DNA of 64,000 nt, from positions 1-64,000 of the forward strand of contig CAIYVX010000013.1 of the NCBI GenBank assembly GCA_903929765.1, read 5' to 3'. How positions within the stretch are numbered: position 1 is the stretch's first letter; every line of letters starts with the position of its first letter. The translations under genes were made by a program, and so were the position numbers. Positions 61,175 through 64,000 of this stretch are shown here, piece by piece. The notes under the pieces are model-generated. The model was not told the origin of the DNA and searched no databases. It saw nothing but the letters and a program-made list of their open reading frames with translations. The stretch is from an uncultured Planctomycetia bacterium. GTDB lineage: Bacteria; Planctomycetota; Phycisphaerae; FEN-1346; JAACEH01.

Positions 61175-61405
61175 TTGCGATCTCCCTGCGATTCGAGGTT
61201 GCTCAACGCCTTACGAAAGTAACCATACGCATTTCGGCGGGAGAGGCAAATCGCGTGGGCGGGCAGAGGAAACCCGGAGGCGCAACTTGAGATGGGGCAA
61301 GGGGTTACATCGATGAAAAAATTCTAGCGGGATTATTTGCGCGGGCGGGAAAAGAGTTAAAAAGGAAAGGTTTTCAGGTTGAGCCGTCGGGCCAGGCTGT
61401 GGTGT

Positions 61406-61840
61406 TTAAGCCTGGCAAAGATCACCGACGTCAACGGCGAGGTCCTGTTGTCCCGAAACTTTTATCAATTCTTCGTAGACTCTGATGATGGCTACGTCGC
61501 TGGGATTCGGTGACTCGGTCCAGAGTTGAGCCAGAAAAACATGCTCCAGGCGGAGCGGGCGCACCTCAACGGAGATCCTGAACCCAGGGGCATGTTGCGA
61601 AACCCTCTGGCAAAAGGCCTTGACCCCTTTGATCAGGCCGCCAACGACCTTACCGGTCTTGCGGCTGTAATAGACCGTGACCAGCCCATCAAGACGCTGG
61701 GCTTTGTAATCATCGGGTGCAACAACGAACTCGATGCAGTCCCCGCTGGGAATGTAAGTCGCAGTGGGCTTGAACGGCCTCTTGGGTGTACCCAACCCCA
61801 TGACCGAGGCGGCGAACTTGTCGTTAGCCAGGGCTTTCAT
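61406..61840 (-). CDS. Small protein of unknown function, own promoter
   Basis: A 144-residue soluble protein. ATG 61840 follows GAGGAGAAT, downstream of a near-consensus promoter. The stretch GDCIEFVVAPDDYKAQRLDG then TVYYSRKTGKVVGGLIKGVK resembles DUF2283-like small beta domains, but I would not name it so. GC content and codon use are lower than in neighbours. It is probably paired with the gene at 61969-62271. Confidence 0.6.
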   Translation of the reverse strand: MKALANDKFAASVMGLGTPKRPFKPTATYIPSGDCIEFVVAPDDYKAQRLDGLVTVYYSRKTGKVVGGLIKGVKAFCQRVSQHAPGFRISVEVRPLRLEHVFLAQLWTESPNPSDVAIIRVYEELIKVSGQQDLAVDVGDLCQA

Positions 61841-61917
61841 AGGATTCTCCTCTGAAATCTCTCTTCGTGCCCTTCGGGCAAGTTCGGGTCTTTTCGATCG
61901 CACTCGTACCAGTACCA

Positions 61918-61946
61918 ATTATACACGATGTGGTCACTGCTCACAA
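61918..61946 (-). promoter_or_regulatory. Near-consensus promoter for the 61406-61840 gene
   Basis: On the minus strand, TTGTGA (61941-61946), 17-base spacer, TATAAT (61918-61923). Confidence 0.68.
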
Positions 61947-61968
61947 ACACCAAGAAGACCTGGTGGGG

Positions 61969-62271
61969 CTATGGGGTAGTCTCTGTTCCGTCCTGGGCAA
62001 AGGCTGTCTCGGGAACCCCGCAGTAACAGAGCCAGCCTTCCTCTTGCGGTCTTTTCGGCTCGTCAGCCTCGCGCAACAGCCCGCCAAAGATGGCCTTGGG
62101 GTGCTGTAAAATCATCGGCACGGTGTAGGCGGCTTCTTTAAGTTGACCCTGGCTGCGATCCCGGCATGCGAGAAGCTTCCGCTGGTCGAACATTACGACC
62201 ATAGGCTTGCCGTCTTGCGGGTTGACGGCCTCCACGGCGAGGGCCTTTCGGCGTGTGGTCATTTTGCCCAT
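61969..62271 (-). CDS. Small protein of unknown function, probably leaderless
   Basis: A 100-residue soluble protein with Lys/Arg-rich N-terminus (MTTRRKALAV), a central DQRKLLACRDRSQGQLKEAA and a CYCG pair near the end (residues 83-86). There is no ribosome binding site. The promoter ends only about 5 bases before the start, which fits a leaderless transcript. Not recognised. The start could be the ATG at 62262. Confidence 0.55.
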   Translation of the reverse strand: MGKMTTRRKALAVEAVNPQDGKPMVVMFDQRKLLACRDRSQGQLKEAAYTVPMILQHPKAIFGGLLREADEPKRPQEEGWLCYCGVPETAFAQDGTETTP

Positions 62272-62280
62272 GGACGGTAG

Positions 62281-62308
62281 AATATCGTTAGCGATGATAG
62301 GTGGTCAA
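62281..62308 (-). promoter_or_regulatory. Promoter directly before the 61969-62271 gene
   Basis: Minus strand TTGACC (62303-62308), 16-base spacer, GATATT (62281-62286). Transcription would start about 5 bases upstream of the ATG at 62271. Confidence 0.5.
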
Positions 62309-62416
62309 CGGAATTATCGCAGGGCGGGGCGTTTGGTTGACTGACGCTGATGGCGGGAGTAGGATAACCGGAGGATGCACGGTGACTGTTGATGATTTCG
62401 AGAAGCAGGAGAGACC

Positions 62417-62680
62417 ATGAGTTCCGGAGTTGAGCCGCAGGAAGTTTTCGTCGAGTTGCTCGACGAAGGGGTAACTTGTTTTCGCCCGACGAGGGCCGAC
62501 CCTCTTGGTGATGACAAGTACCGACTGTTGGCGCCGCCCGATTACGATCCCGAGAATGAGTACTGGGCTTTTCCACCAGACAGTGTCGTCCGGTGTCGGA
62601 AGGAAAAGCTGAGTGGTGGCGAAGTGCTCGTGGCTCGTGAGCTAGTGGAACAAACTTCACATAGAGAAGGAGGGCCTTGA
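62417..62680 (+). CDS. Small acidic protein of unknown function
   Basis: An 87-residue protein beginning at ATG after CAGGAGAG. The pattern VFVELLDEGVTCFRPTRAD then YRLLAPPDYDPENEYWAFPP suggests a single small beta-barrel domain. Its stop overlaps the TTG of the next short frame (TTGA). No family recognised. It probably starts an operon with the methyltransferase gene. Confidence 0.55.
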   Translation: MSSGVEPQEVFVELLDEGVTCFRPTRADPLGDDKYRLLAPPDYDPENEYWAFPPDSVVRCRKEKLSGGEVLVARELVEQTSHREGGP

Positions 62681-62741
62681 AAGCCAGTTCAGCCAATGTG
62701 CCGCAAGTGGTGGCCAACGAAGCGGCCTTTGCGGCGCTGGC
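62665..62741 (+). repeat. First copy of a 77-base duplication
   Basis: From AGAAGGAGGGCCTTGAAAGC onwards it matches 63842-63918 with about four differences. It covers a ribosome binding site, a TTG start and 21 codons. Confidence 0.85.
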
Positions 62742-62808
62742 GGAGCGGTACCAGGAAGGCGTGGACGCCGCCTGGCGGGAGTCGGCGGACCGAGTAGGCC
62801 TGGAGTGA
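62677..62808 (+). CDS. Truncated duplicate of the gene at 63854
   Basis: A 43-residue frame from TTG after AGGAGG. Residues 1-20 (MKASSANVPQVVANEAAFAA) are the same as those of the gene that begins at 63854; the remainder (ERYQEGVDAAWRES and a few more) is unrelated and stops 4 bases before the methyltransferase ATG. It could be a small coupling peptide or the relic of a longer gene cut off by the duplication. Confidence 0.5.
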   Translation: MKASSANVPQVVANEAAFAALAERYQEGVDAAWRESADRVGLE

Positions 62809-62812
62809 GAGT

Positions 62813-63805
62813 ATGGCCCTGTCGCAGAAAGAGAACGCGCTGGAGATCATCCGTTTCGGCCATCCGGAGCGAGTTGTCGCGGGACTGCCGATTCATTATT
62901 TGGCCTACCTGGGAGCCAACCATGAAGGCTTTGACGGAGAGGGCGGCGACTGCATGCCGGTGGGTTCGGTCTGGAGTGACATCTGGGGCGTGGTCTGGCG
63001 GAGCGAACAGGAGGGCGTCATGGGCTTTCCCCAGGCCCATCCGCTGCCGGAACCGGGCGCCCGGCGAGACTACCGCTGGCCCGATCCTGACGACGAACGG
63101 ATTTGCCGGAGGATTTATGACCAGCGCCGGGCCTTCGCCGGCGGCGACGTGTTTCTGGCTGGCAGCCACCGCAGCACGCTGTGGGAGACGGCGTACAGGG
63201 TGATCGGCATGGAAAACCTGATGATGTACTTCTACACCGAACCGGAGTTTGTCCGCGACGTGCTGAGGCGGATCATGGATTTTCAACTGGGTGTGGCCCG
63301 GCACTACCTGGAGTGCGGGATGGAAATGGCCTTTTGTAGCGACGATCTGGGGACGCAGCGCGGCCCGCTGCTCGGTCCAAAAATCATGCGTGAGTTTTTG
63401 ATGCCGGAGTACCGGCGGCTGTTTGAATTGTTCCGGTCGCGCGGCGTGCTGATCGAGTTCCACTCGTGCGGCTGCGTGGAAGAAGTGGTGGGCGACCTGA
63501 TGGAACTCGGGATCAATGTCCTCAATCCGGTGCAGGCGACCGCGAACAACGTGGCAAACGTGCGGCGTCTGACCCAGGGACGGATGGCTCTGGCCGGGGG
63601 CGTGAGTACGACCGTCATCATGGATGGTCCGGTCGAGCGGATCGTTCTGGAAACCCGGCGGGCCATGTGGCAACTGGGGCGCGAGGGCGGCTACTTCTGT
63701 CGGCCCGACCAGTCCATGCCGTTTCCGCCGGCGCATCTGCGGGCGCATCAACAAGCGGTTGAGGACTATGGGCGATATCCGCTTACGGACGTGGGACGGT
63801 CATAG
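62813..63805 (+). CDS. URO-D fold methyltransferase-like protein
   Basis: A 330-residue member of the uroporphyrinogen decarboxylase fold, which includes corrinoid-dependent methyltransferases. FCSDDLGTQRGPLLGPKIMR near residue 180, EFHSCGCVEEVVGDLMELG near 220 and ALAGGVSTT near 265 are characteristic. The HSCG motif supplies a His and Cys of the type that bind zinc and activate the methyl acceptor in methyltransferases such as MtbA/MtaA. True HemE is unlikely. The next gene may be its corrinoid or partner protein (inference). Confidence 0.8.
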   Translation: MALSQKENALEIIRFGHPERVVAGLPIHYLAYLGANHEGFDGEGGDCMPVGSVWSDIWGVVWRSEQEGVMGFPQAHPLPEPGARRDYRWPDPDDERICRRIYDQRRAFAGGDVFLAGSHRSTLWETAYRVIGMENLMMYFYTEPEFVRDVLRRIMDFQLGVARHYLECGMEMAFCSDDLGTQRGPLLGPKIMREFLMPEYRRLFELFRSRGVLIEFHSCGCVEEVVGDLMELGINVLNPVQATANNVANVRRLTQGRMALAGGVSTTVIMDGPVERIVLETRRAMWQLGREGGYFCRPDQSMPFPPAHLRAHQQAVEDYGRYPLTDVGRS

Positions 63806-63841
63806 TCCCGGCGTTGAACAGGGGTCCGGTCGATTCCAGCA

Positions 63842-63918
63842 AGAAGGAGGGCCTTGAAAGCCAGTTCAGCCAATGTGCCGCAGGTGGTGGCCAATGAAGC
63901 GGCCTTTGCAGCGATGGC
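63842..63918 (+). repeat. Second copy of a 77-base duplication
   Basis: It is the same as 62665-62741 apart from about four substitutions, mostly at third codon positions, so both frames may have been under selection. Confidence 0.85.
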
Positions 63919-64000
63919 GGCGGCCCTGGAAAATCAGGGGGCGGCCATCGCCGAAGGTCTGTGGGGAAGCTCCGCGCGCGCTTTGGTCGCCGCCCTGGTC
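63854..64000 (+). CDS. Partial gene cut by window end, unknown
   Basis: It starts at TTG after AAGGAGG and is open to the last base (49 residues seen). The N-terminus is helical and Ala-rich (MKASSANVPQVVANEAAFAA then LENQGAAIAEGLW). Following a URO-D-type methyltransferase, it may be a corrinoid-binding protein whose N-terminal helical cap is Ala-rich, but too little is visible to say. Confidence 0.5.
   Translation, partial: MKASSANVPQVVANEAAFAAMAAALENQGAAIAEGLWGSSARALVAALV

Overview
The window is a GC-rich bacterial chromosome segment of 64 kb with about 58 protein genes and no rRNA, tRNA, CRISPR array or transposase gene that I can see. It most resembles Planctomycetota, perhaps a Phycisphaerae-like lineage. 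The reasons are two PEP-CTERM sorted proteins, a 656-residue DUF4159 protein, a very long SecA, Shine-Dalgarno starts with many GTG/TTG codons, and many secreted proteins of unknown function. It keeps mreBCD and PBP2. The lineage is an inference from gene content, not a measurement.

Layout. 1-9 kb: a PEP-CTERM protein, a secreted Ala-rich protein, and a tight trio of GH1 glycosidase, Gfo/Idh/MocA oxidoreductase and DsbD. 9-13 kb: DoxX, NAD-isocitrate dehydrogenase, PurB and a lipoprotein. 13.5-18 kb, minus strand: a YbhN-like membrane protein, a MntA/HepT toxin-antitoxin pair, PilZ and HDOD proteins and a secretin-N-domain-like protein. 18-24.5 kb: DUF2330, SixA, DUF362, Lnt and a HEAT-repeat lipoprotein. 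24.6-31.2 kb: two small membrane proteins, then mreB, mreC, mreD and mrdA (cell elongation). 31-42 kb: a glycogen-synthase-like glycosyltransferase, DUF1287, a DHH phosphoesterase, a ferredoxin, an S1/P1 nuclease, a TPR lipoprotein, a second PEP-CTERM protein and an ABC permease. 42-49 kb: malic enzyme, a TM1266-like ACT protein, SecA and a PMT-type glycosyltransferase. 49-60 kb: a tandem-lipobox lipoprotein, sirtuin, RsmH, LeuS, DUF4159 and Nif3. 60-64 kb: a diguanylate cyclase, small proteins of unknown function and a URO-D-type methyltransferase inside a short duplication.

The most unusual feature is a dense family of short palindromic repeats. They sit in most intergenic gaps as composite islands: an AT-rich block, purine-rich or CAACGGC linkers, and one to four hairpin cores of several recurring classes. 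Three properties stand out. (1) Copies lie in frame inside protein genes: mrdA, lnt, rsmH (two composites), leuS (two), a DHH protein, a membrane protein, and the signal-peptide region of a lipoprotein. They add roughly 8 to 50 residues without breaking the reading frame. (2) The main hairpin classes all point the same way on the + strand whatever the direction of the host gene. (3) The AT-rich block always starts at, or supplies, the stop codon of a + strand gene. This recalls Rickettsia palindromic elements (coding insertions) combined with REP/RAYT biology (strand-specific hairpin mobilisation). I did not find the mobilising enzyme in this window.
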